From Paulownia fortunei (Eukaryota > Streptophyta > Magnoliopsida > Lamiales > Paulowniaceae): DNA of 64,000 nt. The position numbers and the translations under genes are program-made. Position 1 is the first letter of the stretch, and each line of letters opens with the position of its first letter. Below the pieces are notes generated by a model that was not told where the DNA came from, made no database searches, and was given only the letters and a program-made list of their open reading frames with translations. Shown here piece after piece: positions 11,846 to 24,700 of this stretch. The stretch spans positions 1,364,001 to 1,428,000 of the forward strand of contig JAGSPU010001569.1 in the NCBI GenBank assembly GCA_019321725.1, read 5' to 3'.

Positions 11846-12300
11846 TGAATTTGGTAGCAAGATTTAACGAAAGAATTTCAAATAATTTAATATAATATAA
11901 ATTTGAAATCCATCGTAATAACTCAAAAAATAGTTCAAAATATGAATTTAAGGATTTGAAATCCACTATATTAAAAAATTATCCAAACAAATTTAATGGA
12001 TTTTATTATTATAAATTTGACTTCAAATCCATCAATTTAAATGAAGTTTGAGAGTTTATAAAATCTTTTAGTTGCATTTGGACAGAAAAATTTAAATTTA
12101 ATGAAAGAATTTAAAAGAAAAATTTCAAATAACTCCTCCATATAAGATGAATTTCAAATCCACTGCAATAATTCAAAAAATAGCTTGAAATAGGTTCATT
12201 GTATTATGAGATTATTCAAACAAGTTAAATGAATTGTTATTATATATTTGAAATTTTTAGTTTTAAATCCATCAATTCAAATGAAATTCCAAAGTATTTG
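11846..12300 (+). repeat. Two adjacent copies of an AT-rich dispersed repeat
   Basis: Blocks at about 11846-12060 and 12075-12300 share the order 'aattt(g/c)aaatccatc(g/a)..aata..tcaaaaaatag', a central 'attattca/caaac' segment and 'aaatccatcaat(t)..aaatgaa'. A third copy is at about 23860-24120 in the same orientation. Similarity is patchy, as expected for an old non-coding element. Confidence 0.6.
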
Positions 12301-13836
12301 GTAATAATAGAAGATGAACTTATAAAATTCTAAAAAAATAATTTAAAATTTATAAGATCTTTTGAAAAAAGTAAAGAGCTTAACTTATTTCTAAGATTTT
12401 AAAAAAATTATTTAGTTTTGATCATATTAATTTCAAAATTATTATTACTAATATCTTATAAGTTCAATGATACTATTTTCAAGAGCTTATTCTTAAAATA
12501 AAATATAGTATTTTATATAATTTAAAAAATCTTATAAAATATAAGATTTTATAAAATCTTATAAATAAATTTCATCAAACACTCTCTAAATAATAAAGCT
12601 TTTTTGTTCCAAAAAAGATAAAAACTTAACTCAATCAGCTAACAAAGCAAAACCCGGTGATTGGCGGGAGAAGCGCAATTGTACCAACAAAGATCGTGGA
12701 CCAGGCCATTATAATTATGGGCCAACCAGATTTGGGCCGTCTCCCATACTTTGCTTGGATACAGCAAGTCCAAGTGGCCTTCCCACGGTTAGGCTGTCAA
12801 GTGTCAACAGGTTACATTTGGATAAAAATTTAATAGAATTCGGACTCGAGAGAGAGATCCGACTGGATGAAAGTAGGGGCCCTTTTCCAAGTCTTTAGAT
12901 CAGCTGGACTTTTATACCCCATACAAACCCAGGAAACATGACCCAAGATCTGAACTAATTTATTCAATACGTTGTTACCAAATCTGAATCCTAATATTTC
13001 TAAATAAAAAAGATTTTTCTTAAATTTTTTTTAATAAAGATCTAAGTACGAATAGCTAATTAATATTGTTTCCATAGTTAAAACATTGATATTTAGATTC
13101 TAAAATATATTATATATGAAATAGAAAAATCCATTAGTGAAGTGCATAATTAGAAATAATTGATTTTTAGATCTTAAAAGAATAATCACCACTATCCCTT
13201 CTATATCGAACCCCTATAATGCATGATTACGTTGATAAAAAAGTTAAAATGTCCAATTTTGGATTCACTAATTATATTTATTCGTCAACAATTTTTACTT
13301 CAAAACATTTTAGATTATTAAATAATATATATAACTTTGTTTAATACATTTCAAATACATTTTAAATAAATTAAACAAATTATTCATTATTGTATTTAAA
13401 ACATAATCACGTTAACTGATTAAGAACAATAGATTAATCATTTCTACATGGACATATCAAACTATGGACAAATCTAACTTTGGGTTGAATACCATAGTAG
13501 AATGTGGTTAGAAACCGAACTCCCTGAAAGGATCCGACTAACATATATTCTGTTAATCCCAAATAAACACTCATCACATATTTTAATTTCGTCAACAGAA
13601 ATATAGTATTAAATTCAATGATGCTTGGCCGGCATCGGTAGCCGACAGACGGCACATAGTACATTTTATTCCTCGTCTAAGCCAAGAGCTGGGATCGACA
13701 CAATCGAACAAATGGACATATGAGATTTTTGTTGTTATTTATTGTTTTAGCATATATTCTACATAGTACAATCTACAAGATAGATTAATTATCCAGAATT
13801 CTTGTAAAATCATTCATTCTTTACCCTTACTAGCTA

Positions 13837-14448
13837 ATGGCTGAGAAGGAGAGCCAACCACAAGAGGTTCCCCAGAAACCATTCCTTGAGCTATCATCCT
13901 CCCCAGATGAAGGTGATTAAATATCTTAATTACGATTTTTTTTTAATTTTTGGAAAGTTCGACCCATATAATTATTTCTTCATTTTGAAATTTTTTGAAC
14001 ATCAATTTGAGAAAGTAGCAAGGCCCTTGTTTAGATTTCTTGACAAGGATATAAATAGTATCGGAGTCATGAAAGAAGTGTTGAGACTATTTTTTATTTG
14101 TATTTAACACTATTTTTATTAGTAAATTATTTGATTATTTTGTTGGTAATTGCATCTAAGTCTGTGTAAATTGCACAAGTTAAGGTTATTATTTTGTTAG
14201 TGTTATGGGTTTTTTTAATATGTACTTCAGGAGGAATTGGGTATTTAGCTGGAAAATCAACATGGCCTGAAGTGGTAGGGTTAACAGCAGAAGAAGCAGA
14301 AAGGAAGATAAAGGAAGAGATGCCTGCTGGGACTCATGTTCACGTGGTTCCACCCGACTCGTTTGTGACCATGGATTGGCGTACTGATCGGGTCCGGATC
14401 TTCATTGATTCCTCTGGAAAAGTTTATAAACCACCAAGAATTGGCTAA
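13837..14448 (+). CDS. Potato inhibitor I family serine protease inhibitor
   Basis: Small inhibitor of serine proteases (MEROPS I13), often induced by wounding or pathogens. Two exons, 13837-13912 and 14231-14448, separated by a 318-base GT/AG intron, give 97 residues. Exon 1 encodes a hydrophilic leader starting MAEKESQPQEVPQKPF; no signal peptide is visible. Exon 2 carries the family signature KSTWPEVVGLTAEEAERKIK, then the binding loop in PPDSFVTMDWRTDRVRIFID. By alignment with barley CI-2, P1 is Met and P1' is Asp, suggesting preference for chymotrypsin-, elastase- or subtilisin-like enzymes. No cysteines are present, so the loop is held only by the Arg network (R in DWR, DRVR). It is the one plus-strand gene in the window and stands alone, although these genes usually occur in clusters. 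Confidence 0.93.
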
Positions 14449-17400
14449 TAATATTATTAATTACTATGTACCTCGACCTTGTGTATGAATTTCCATAATA
14501 ATTAACGTATAGGAGATTTACTGCTTTTAGTGAAAATCTGGATTTGCAATCATCATCTCATATTGAAAATTAATCGCCTCCAATTTTTTCTACTAAACTT
14601 TTCTATAGAATATAATTTTTTTCTTGCCTTAGTGCTGCTTCTTGACTTTTTTTTTATAGTGGTGTACATTTAGTGAGAATTAATCAATTGATGTCATGTG
14701 ATCATAGTGTTCCGTGTATTATTTATATTATCTACACTATGATTTCTTAATTTATAAATCAGTAAGTAGGGATAGGGATGTTTTTTTTTCTATTTTTTAA
14801 GGATAAATAAGCTAATTTATGTGTTTGGTTGTAATCATGGCGTTTGGACTTTGGTATGTTACGGTAGTTTTACTTGTTTAGTAAAAATCGAGGGTGAGAA
14901 CTCAATCCCACAAATCAAGAGAGTCTCTATTCATACTGGTTTTTGCGGCATTTATCTCCAAAAGCCATTTCACTGCAGCAGTAATATTTAAAGTTAAACT
15001 AAAAGGAGAGAGAGTCTTCGAGTTATATTGGTTTCATTTTCAATCTTATTTTTATAATTTTAATATTTTTAAAATTAAAAATATTTTTATTAGTTTTTTT
15101 TGAAAAAATATTATATTTGGATTAATTATTTATATTCTATTTTATAATATCTTTAAAAATAAATTATTTATTTTATAATATTTCTACATAAAAAGACGTA
15201 AAATATTAGGTGAGTGTATTTTCATTTCTAAATTTGATCAAAATATTTTGAAAATAAAATAAAACAATATTTTTATTGAAAATAAATAAAGTAAATATGT
15301 TTTCAAAATTTCAAATAATAAAAAATTTAAAAAAAAATCTCATTAAGAATGAAAACAAACGTCGTCTTCATTTCTTAGTTAAGTTCAATGGTCAAGGTAA
15401 CCCAAAAAACTTTTTAAGTCTACCATTAATCAACTTTCAGATGGTTCATCATTACACAACTGGTGGCCAATCCTTTAGATTTTTTGTTCAGATTCAGCTT
15501 GCTTTAGCCTTTAAGACAAGAATTCAAACTTCATGTTTCCAGATATTATCAAATTAGTACAATATACGACATTGGTGGCCTGACCACAGTTCCACCATCA
15601 AGGAAGCCGTTTGTTGCACGCTGATTATATGTTTTTTTTTCTGATGTCTATTTTTCCACCATTTTCTCATTTATCTCATAAAAGAAGTCCCCAGAGTTTC
15701 TTGGGATGGGATTGAAGATGAATTTAATCACTTTCGCTCGTCAATGTCACGCGACTTTCCCATTTTTGTCATCCCCTTTAATAAGTTTGAAAAAAAATTG
15801 CAGTTTGCATATGCTTTTCAATCACCTACATAAAAATGAAAGAAAAATAGTTGGTGAAAACCAATCACCTGCATATATAATTCTATAGTCATCATTGAAT
15901 TGAGTGTGTGTTGTCCCCCAAGCTTTAACTTGATTGTATGTGATATTTTCCTATCAAGTCTCAATCTCTTCAACACAAAATTCAACATCTGTTATCTCTT
16001 TAATAGTCCCTCTATATCCTATTTACTGATCTAGTTTGATTCAAAATTTTAAATAATAATTAAAAAAAATAAAATTTTGTGTATATTTCATAATATTATT
16101 CTTAAAAGTATTGGTTAATAATTAATGATAAAATATTACAATAAGATGTATTTTTTGTAAAAAAATAAAAATTAAAAATAAAATCTTATTTTGAAACATT
16201 TAAAAAAAATAAGAAAAAATAAATTTGAAATAGACATATATTATCATGTCACTTAATTTTTCCTTTTAACTTTTTTGCATTTATATCCAACGAGGTATTG
16301 CATCTTAACATGCAGATCTTCTCAAATATCAAATTTTAGTGTCAACACTCTTTATATCATAGTTTACTAGGTCAAATGTTTGAGTTCTCGTAAAATTTTA
16401 ACTTTGCACCCTGAAACACATTTTAGGAGAGAATTGTAATCAGAAAATTAGAAGGCCAAATTGCAAGGGGGCATATTTGTCTCTTTAGTTTATTTCTCTC
16501 GTGCTATAATTGTAAACCCTTTTCTCATCTTTCTTTCCCCTGTTTTCCAGCCTTTCTTCTCCCCTTCTTTTCACTTCAAACGCAACAATCAAAACCTACT
16601 ACAAATATGCTGATGACATAGGTGCCCACCTACCTTCCAAAGTACTCAGGTGCTGTTCCACTGCATTCTACAACAAAAAAAAAAAACAAAAAGAGAAAGA
16701 AAGAAAGAACTTTGACCACAATTTTAGTAAATTGTATTTATTTTCCATAACAATATCCAACTTTATGTTCACTTAATTCAATTGGACTTGTACCCGTAAA
16801 AAGAAAACAAAGTCTAATTTAGTGGGCAAGAAGAGTTTTTTGCATTAAAGAAATGAATCCAAGCATTTCACAGTATTTATGGGCAAATTTCTGGAGTACT
16901 CAGACATAGATGAATCAGTGAGAATCTTTTCCTTCTGATAAATACGTTCCCATATTCCTGTACAAATTATATAAAGTAAAAGCAGCACTTAATATCATCA
17001 ATTCACTTCCATTTATTTTTATGAGAGAACAAATTAAAGAATAAAGAATACAGTTTTTTTTCTTTTGTTTTATTTTTTAATTTTTTGCATAAACCACCGT
17101 TTTTGCCCTTAAGAAAAATGAAGTGAAGAGACAAATATGCCGCTTTGCAATCTGGCTGCCACTTTTCCGATCACAATTCTAGCCTGAAATGTGCTTTAGG
17201 GTGAAAAGTGCCAAGGTAATGTTATTTCAATGGTGCAATCTGCCAAAAATTCAATTTTAGGATGCATAGTGTTAAATTGGTATAATTCTAGGGTGCAGTA
17301 TGCCAATTATCCTCAAATTTTAGATCTTAATTACGCCAAATCTAAAACTTAAGGGATCCTAGTCCTACTTGCCAAGGTGCAAACCTCAAAGAGACAAGAA

Positions 17401-18316
17401 GTGAACAAAACCCATATTTTTCTCAACCGATCATGGTGGAGAGGACTCGTGTCCGACTTTAGTTGATTCATTTCGAACCATTTAAAACGGAGAAGACAAG
17501 CAAGTTGACAGTAATCTTGTCAGGCGTGCTGACAAACTTTGGATTGCCATGTGCGATTGGTTCTATAAAAGGAATCGTGCATATGATGTCCACATGCTTC
17601 ATTCATATAGTCTATACTAACATAAGCGAGAAATGGAATATATGTACAGCCACGAATGAATTGATCCGTATCGATATTGATGAGGGACAAAATATAAATG
17701 CTTTTGGCAGAGTTTGTCCAAACAAGAGTGATTTGCCAAAGCCTGATTTTGCTCAACTTTAAATGAAGGTAACTTTTAATTCATCATATAAAGGATTTAT
17801 ATACAGACGGGATTATTTTTGTGTACACTATGACACTACTCAGTAGGCTACTGCTACTTTTTTTAGTATTCTTAGGTGAATTTTGCATATTTATTATTAT
17901 TTTTATATCATATCACTTTTAGCTGGGCCACTAAATTTAAGGTTAGTTTAATTGTGTGTTTAAGTACTTTCAAGTATGTTTGACCTAGGATTTTGGAGTC
18001 GAGGTACTGCAAATATTTAACTCTCACTGTTATTGTATAGTAGTATTACAGTGTTTTGCATTCTTAAAAGGTTCTTCTTTGTTCTTAAGCCAATTTTTTT
18101 ACCTTAAATTTAATCTTTCAACAAATTTGACCGTGAGTGGAAGAGGAAAGAGAGGAAGTGGAGTGGAGTGGAGGGGAAGAGAGAAAAACATGAACTCTTG
18201 TTGGGAGAGAAAGCAGAAACGATGGCAAAATCAGTACTGCTAAGTTAATGTATCAAAAAAACTGTTCTCTCAAGCAAGTTCTTGGAAAAATTCTATGGCT
18301 CTTCATAACATACAAT
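14449..18316. other. Intergenic, AT-rich
   Basis: No gene recognised. Between about 16385 and 17320 are phrases such as 'gggtgcagtatgcc' and, inverted, 'ctttgcaccctg' that look like the ends of an old dispersed element. The 17463-17762 reading frame has no recognisable features. A purine-only-like tract lies at 18129-18187, just beyond the 3' end of the second lectin kinase. Confidence 0.5.
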
Positions 18317-20422
18317 TTATAAGAAAAAAAGTACATCTATGTCAATTTGAGTCACCATGAAACTATCTTGCTCCCCCATACTATGGAGAAGTGTAAGAGG
18401 TGAAGTAGAAATGGATGGAAAACTTCTATCCACATCCCCATTAGGCAGCACTGTGTATGAGCTGGTCTTCTCAAATGAAGAAGATGCGTATGAATGCAAA
18501 TAATCCTCAAATCCTCCCTCATCAGCACAAGCCCCCGGCGCCCTCAAAACCTCTGGTGTTTCGATCTCGCCTACCAAATAACTCGCAACCTGCCTCATGC
18601 TAGGCCTTGCCAATTGTTCGTTGCTTGAACACATCAGACCCAACTTCAATACCATCAGAACCTCATTTTGATCAAAATCACCCTTCATTCTTAGGTCCAC
18701 GACATCAAGAATTCTTCCTTCTCTCCATTTGTTCCACACGTAATCAACCAAAACTAAGTCCTCTGGCCTGGCTTTGGATTCAATAGGTCTACGGCCACAG
18801 GCAACTTCAAGCAGCAGAGTGCCAAATGCAAACACATCAGAACTTGTTGTGGCCCTCCCAGTTCTTGGCAGTTCTGGTGCTAGGTAGCCTAGTGTGCCCA
18901 CCACCCGAGTTGTGCCTGGATTCGACCCGTGATCGTATAGTTTCGCCAGCCCAAAGTCTCCAAGCCGACCATTCATTTCACCATCCAGCAGCACATTACT
19001 AGCCTTGACATCTCTGTGTATTACAATTTGTTCATATCCTTCATGCAAGTATAAGAGCCGGCAGCAACGCCTTTGATTATCTTGAACCTCTGTTCCCAAC
19101 TCAATACACATTTTGGTTCATCAAACAAGAACTTATCTAAGCTTCCATTAGGCATAAAATCATAAACAAGTAGAAGATCGCCTCCACGCCTGCACCATCC
19201 CAGTAACTGAACTAAATTTCTATGGCGAAGTCTACCGATGCTAGAGATTTCAGAGATAAATTCGCGAACCCCCTGCTTTGAATCATGTGAAATACGCTTG
19301 ACAGCAACTTGGGTTTTGGGATTGGGCAGTGTCCCTTTGTATACTCGACCAAATCCTCCGAACCCAAGTAGCTCACCGTCCTTAAAACCTCTAGTGGTTG
19401 CTTAAGCTCTTGGTACTTATATCTATGCGGGACAACTTCAAGCTCCCACGATTCTATCACTTCTGCATTCTTGATTTTCCTTATCAAGAAAACAGCAATC
19501 AAGATTGAAGTCAGTATGAAAACAACTGCCACAATTGGGAGGCTTACAATTAGGCTAGTGTGTTTTTCTTGGTTCCTGGAACCGAGGGAAGAGAATCCAA
19601 ATCCAATGATTTGGCTTCTCCATTCATTTTGAAGCTCCAACCCAAAAGGTAATGTGAACTTGCAAGCAAACCTGTTGAAGCCGAGAATCCAACATACATA
19701 CTTTCTTGAAAAATTGGAGAGAGATCCACTTGGAAAGACAAGAGAGGAGTTCTGGGCTTCGAAGAAAGGCGAAAGTGTAACATTCACAAAATTTGTAATG
19801 GAATCGTACTCGATCCACGCCATAATGGGCTTGCCACCCTTGAGATTGAGGTCATTTTTCACCAAATCATCGCCAAAATACGCTGCTGCAGCAGATTTAT
19901 TGGACTCCAAGCTGTTGATATCGATGCCAACATGGTTATCATTAATGTCTCCAAACTCAAAATCTTGAACTGTGTCGAATTCAACTGCGAACAGTGGTTG
20001 GAGAAGTTTCCAGCATCGCTGGAATTGAGCAGGCCGAGGTACTGGCTCGGAAGAGCTGATTTTAGTTCTTTGGAAGGTGCAATTGTAAATGCAAGGCCAT
20101 GGCCACCGAGTTTCGGGTACTCCGGATGAATGGAGAACACGAAACAGGTTGAAAAGGAGAATACAGTGTCAGTGGTGGAGTTCTTGAACTGAAGCGGTGA
20201 AGGGTAAAAGGCATGTCCTAATAGTCTACTGGTCTCGTTGGTTAATTGAAGAATCCCATTTTTATCAATCAGTGCAACCCCATTTAAGCTTATGTTGGTT
20301 TTTGGATCATCAAATCCAGTATAGGAAAATTCATCCAGCTGGGATGAAGCTGGGATTGAGAAGAAAGTGAAAGAGAAGAGGAGTACGAGAAAAATGGCCA
20401 TTACAGAGAGAGTGGAGTACAC
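18317..20422 (-). CDS. L-type lectin receptor-like kinase, second copy, five frameshifts
   Basis: Same receptor architecture as the 7606-9606 gene, about 702 residues after following the frame. Signal peptide [20 protein letters not shown] with cleavage near IPASS. The lectin domain includes [23 protein letters not shown] and [11 protein letters not shown]. The membrane span is [20 protein letters not shown]. The kinase has [40 protein letters not shown] and [10 protein letters not shown]. Frameshifts, all single bases: losses near 19994, at the T5 run 19563-19567, near 19397 and near 19056, and a gain near 19765. They sum to a net three bases, so start and stop are again in phase. With catalytic residues intact and no in-frame stops, I favour sequence error over pseudogene. 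The neighbouring relics show that this family has duplicated locally. Confidence 0.87.
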
Positions 20423-21274
20423 AGGTTTTTGATCAGAGGACAGAGGTGAGTCAAAGAACTCTACTTGGTTTAGAGCGATGGAAGTGAAGTTAAAGATTGG
20501 TGGGATTTTAGCATAGTGTTGTTAGGTGCCCTTTTTCTTAAAGCTGTGAGCATGGATTTGGTAAAATATAGGCCTTAGTGCTGCTAACAAAAAGTGTGTT
20601 GAAATTAATTAAACATGATGGGCTTAAGATGGTTAATCCAACGGCAGGGATTACATTTACGCATATATGTATATATAACTGTCGAAATCGTTGCACTGAC
20701 AGAGCCCGCCTTTAATTTAGTGCATTCTATGTATTGCTGATCTAATTAATTGATCTTTTCACCTTTTCCATTTGCCCATTTACTCATGACAGAAATCTGC
20801 ATTAGTTTTACTCTCCTTACTTATTTTCCTGATACTTGTCAGAAAAAGAAATCGGGAAGTTGATATCAGATTTTAAAAAGCAAAAGGAAATTAAACATGG
20901 TCCAGTGGTTGGAAATTCATGATGTAAAATGGAATATGATTATATGACTCTTTCTTCATTGTCAAACTTTTCTTTTTTCTTTTTCTTTTTTGTTGTCAGA
21001 AACAGTCGTGGTAAATTCGGGTATTTCCTGTTTTAAATATATTTTCAACAATGCATATTAAAGTAAAAAAATGCTGTTACTGAGGAAATAATCAGAAAGA
21101 GAAGCATTAATTGCAGATATGACCTGGTATGACTTCATGAGAACGCAAGTTGAGAGGTCCTATTGCCACAATATCATAGATATATATTTAGGTATACCTT
21201 ATAAAGTTATAATGGTTCAGTGAAAAGAATGTCTTTTTTACTCTTCATTTTTCCCTTTTGACCAAATTTCTACT

Positions 21275-21640
21275 TTAAATGAACCAGGGTCCATGAGTGA
21301 CTTTTTTGGCGAGTATGTGAAACTTCTTAGTCAAAGAAACTTCAGCGAAAATAAGACTATCCGTAAGTTTGGCAAGCCATAGCCCATAAAACAATATCAA
21401 GAGCATTAAATATTCTTGAAACAACCTCAAGCAAAAAAGCCCCAGAGGCATACACATCAGTGCTGGTCGTTTGCCTGTTCTCGTACACGCTGGGGCTAAG
21501 TATCCCAGAGTACCAACCACATGGGGTCGTTTGTGGGCCGGTTCCATGATCATACAATCTTGTTAGGCGAAAATCTCCTAATCTTGCTTTCAATTCACTG
21601 TTTTTGCCCTTAAAAAAAATAACATGTATTTCAAGCAAAA
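21275..21640 (-). pseudogene. Lectin receptor kinase relic (activation-loop region)
   Basis: Minus-strand fragments read [24 protein letters not shown] and, in another frame, TSTDVYASGAFLLEV. At DNA level this is close to 8005-8195 of the first lectin kinase. Both ends stop abruptly and the frame changes. The DFG-equivalent Leu has become Arg (DFRL). It is a broken duplicate, not a working gene. Confidence 0.85.
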
Positions 21641-22241
21641 ATCACTAAAAATTGATTTAAACGACAATTCGCAATAAGATTTTAGATTTAAGAATAATAA
21701 AATTATAACTTTGATTTTAGAAACCTAAGTATACTAAAGCTAACTTTTGGAGACCATTAAAATTATTCATCCAAATCACTTTACAAATATACAGTAAGTA
21801 TATAAAATATTTATTTAAGTATTCATTTGACAAAAAATATTGTATATATGAATGCTATAGAAGATCCCAAGTGCCCGGTCGCCATGCCCATCCAACACGA
21901 ATAGAAATTAGAAACAACAATGTCTCCACCGATGCCAGTTGGAGAATTCTGCCAATCTTCACCACCACGGCCACAGTGGGGTTGGAGGAAGAAGAGAAAT
22001 AGATGTGAGCCCACATCAAAAATTTGATTAAGTAAAATAAAATTTTAAGGTATTCTATTATTTATGAAATGTCTTTCAATGTTTTACTTTGATTCAATTA
22101 AAATAGTACAATTATATTAATAAAATTATATGAGCACGTACTTGCTTTTACTAATCACTTTAAAATTGTGAAACGTTATTTTTAAAAAGAATTTATTCGC
22201 AAACACTCCTTTATACATACTATAAGAAAAGAAAACACTCC

Positions 22242-22314
22242 CTGATTCATGTGAAATACGCTTGACGGCAACTTGGGTTTTGGGACAGAGTCCTTTGTAT
22301 ACTCGACCAAATTT
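22242..22314 (-). pseudogene. Lectin receptor kinase relic (N-lobe piece)
   Basis: Seventy-three bases encode FGRVYKG, then [13 protein letters not shown], nearly identical to 19276-19350 of the second lectin kinase but lacking about five codons between the two motifs. It lies in the right order relative to the 21.4 kb relic, 600 bases away, yet resembles the other paralogue more. Confidence 0.8.
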
Positions 22315-22329
22315 TAATGGGTGATATGT

Positions 22330-23547
22330 AGTAGGGAAAAGACAAAAATGTTGAAGCCTATTGACAAAAAGTCAATAGGTTAGAATAAAATCAAGACGCA
22401 TCACAAATTCGTATTGTTTGGGGGCGTGAACCGGGGGCTAACCAAGGCTTAGGACAGACAAAGGTCTTGACTTTCTGAACTTAGTGAAGTTCGAAACAGA
22501 TAATAGATCTTAACGAACCAGTCCCCAGAGTCTGTCGCGCGACGTCTCATCACTCCACTAAATTTACGGCCTCCTACCTGTAACCTGCGGCGGGCTTAGG
22601 CTCCGGCAACGGACCAACTTGATACAAACGGCGCACCAATGGATGTGAATTGATCTAATGCCAATATTTGTTATGAGCACATGCTAATTATTAGAATTTG
22701 TTCACAGAATTCTAGTTTGTTAGGGGACGTAGAGAGATTAATTTTCTTCTTCTTCTTGTGCTAGAATTTGGGCAAGAGTAATAATTGAAAATACAAAATC
22801 AAGATTTTGAACTTGATAAATTGAATCAATCAAATTTTGAGTTTAAAACAAATTTCGAATTTAATTTTCTATTTTTAAAAAAAAACTCAATTTCAAACAA
22901 ACTCATCTTAAACTCAATATATTGTTATCTCAAGCCACAAAAAGACAAATGGCTTTGATTTAGGATAAGTAGAAATATTGCTCAAAAAGACTAATGGCTT
23001 TGATTTAGGATAAGTAGAAATATTGCTCCACGATTGATTAGATAAGAACTAACGCTACCATTCACAGTGGAAATATATGGGGTTCATGAGGTTTATACAT
23101 GACGCTTTTTGTAAATAGTTTTATTCATATTCAATATATAGAAAAGAAATGACACTTAAAGAACAATTATTTTATATTTTTTAAAAATATCAAATGCAGT
23201 CTTTACACAAATTAAAGATATTGAGGTCTATATATATATATATATTAATTTATTATACATTTCTACACAACGCTAGGAGATTATGCACTGTTGGTTTTTT
23301 GCTTATTTTCATCCCACATTGGTTGTATACCAAAGGATTTGATTACTTAGCCTATAAAGTTTACGTATGTATTGATTATGTACGTGTAAACAAGTATATT
23401 ATTTATATAGATATACACAATTTATAAAGTATTTTAGTAAATACATATGTATGTTTATGTATATATGCATATTCTACATCAAGTTTATTGATAAATATAT
23501 GAATGAATGTGTATACTCGTATACATTTTGTGTGCATATATATACTC

Positions 23548-23580
<33 letters not shown>

Positions 23581-24380
23581 AATATCATTGTTGTAAGAAT
23601 ACAAGATATATATTTATTATAAACATATATAAAATACATATAAATAATCAACACAATTGATATATGTATATATGTATAAACCATATGCATATATCTATAT
23701 GGTTGTATAAAAAAGTAATAATATTAATAATGATGTATAATACTAATCTAAAAGAAAGGACAAAGTCAAATCAGATTTGAACAAGTGAAGGGTTAAATTG
23801 GAGTTATTGTAAAACTATTGACGACACAGCTTTTAAAGGTTAAATTTGGTTGGAAAATTTAATTTGAGGGAAGTATTTTAAATGACTCTATATTATAGGT
23901 TAAATTTGGATGGAAAATTTAATTTGAGAGAAGTATTTCAAATGATTCTGTATTATGTGGATTTGAAATCTATCATAATAACTTAAAAAATAGTTTAAAA
24001 TCAGAGTTTAAAAATTTAAAATCTATTATAGTATAAAAATCCAATCAAGCCTCAATAAATTTATTATTATAAATTTAAGATTCTTATCTTCAAATCCATC
24101 TATTCAAGTGAAGGCTAAAGGAACTTTGAATTATTATAGAAAATAAAAAATCATGAAAAGCTCCTATTACTATCAACTTCAAGCTTCTAGCTTTTTGGAG
24201 CTTGAATTAAGCTAAATTTGGAAAACCAAACATTACAAATTAACTGAAATTCACTTTAAAGTTGTGACGCACTTTTTTTTTAGAGTTTGCAAACACTATT
24301 TTTTTAAGTTTGCAAACAGCCCCTTATACATAATATAAGAGAAGCCTTACCTCGGGAAGATGGAAAGCAATTTGTAAAGG
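22330..24380. other. Intergenic with palindrome, GC-richer island and microsatellites
   Basis: A 9-bp perfect inverted repeat, CCTATTGAC/GTCAATAGG with an AAAAA loop, lies near 22356-22378. A GC-richer island at about 22430-22640 has no reading frame. A 43-base direct repeat lies around 22940-23025. TG/TA microsatellites fill 23540-23580 and patches nearby; reading frames over 23194-23690 are Tyr/Ile repeats from these and are not genes. Confidence 0.6.
23839..23958 (+). repeat. 60-bp tandem repeat, two units
   Basis: Two consecutive units of exactly 60 bases (23839-23898 and 23899-23958) start with GTTAAATTTGG and differ at only a few positions. They sit at the front of the third copy of the AT-rich repeat described at 11846-12300. 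Confidence 0.8.
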
Positions 24381-24426
24381 TATATCCCTCATGTTTTGTG
24401 GGCAGATTTGAAGATGATATAGAAAA

Positions 24427-24505
24427 TTCTAGAAGTTTCTAGAATGTTTCGTAATGATCTAGAAACTTTTAAAAATTGCTGGAGAATTCTAGAAAGTTCT
24501 GGAGT
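24427..24505 (+). promoter_or_regulatory. Cluster of heat-shock elements
   Basis: TTCTAGAAGTTTCTAGAA at 24427-24444 is four consecutive alternating TTC/GAA pentamers, with a fifth imperfect TTT unit after it. A second array, TTCTAGAAAGTTC, lies at 24487-24499, and related GAA/TTT half-sites lie between. This is the binding pattern of heat-shock factors and resembles the element found in heat-activated Copia LTRs such as Arabidopsis ONSEN. A TATA box follows about 200 bases downstream. Confidence 0.7.
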
Positions 24506-24693
24506 ATTACATAATATTCCAAAGATATATAAAAATATCTAGAAATGTAAAAGAAGTATGTAGAATGTAATAGATAAGTTTAGAAACATATAGAATATAG
24601 AATGTTATACGAATATTATTGGAGAGTTTTAGAGAATCTCTTTCAAATGTTGGATGTTTTTAATCTCCACCATTTATTTGAGGAGGTGGAAAG

Positions 24694-24700
24694 TATAAAT
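24694..24700 (+). promoter_or_regulatory. TATA box facing the inverted repeat
   Basis: GTATAAATAGGAG gives TATAAAT at 24694-24700 on the plus strand, about 200 bases after the heat-shock elements. Initiation some 25-35 bases downstream would fall close to the outer end of the left arm of the inverted repeat. Promoter activity is inferred. Confidence 0.5.

Larger units (their letters stand above)
9750..13836. other. Intergenic, repeat-rich
   Basis: AT-rich, with no intact gene. It holds a SINE-like block (11380-11625), a decayed retroelement RNase H tail (11628-11843) and a two-copy AT-rich repeat (11846-12300). The 12.64-12.95 kb stretch is GC-richer without a reading frame. The last 400 bases would contain the inhibitor promoter. 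Confidence 0.6.

Noticed and set aside
17463..17762. 99-residue plus-strand reading frame
   Set aside because: No domain, no splice context and mirrored by an equal frame on the other strand.
18317..20422. Calling the second lectin kinase a pseudogene
   Set aside because: Five one-base shifts but no stops within the followed frame and every catalytic motif is intact. The same error pattern occurs in Rubisco activase, so sequence error is the simpler reading.
23194..23690. Several Tyr/Ile-rich reading frames
   Set aside because: Translations of TA and TG microsatellites.
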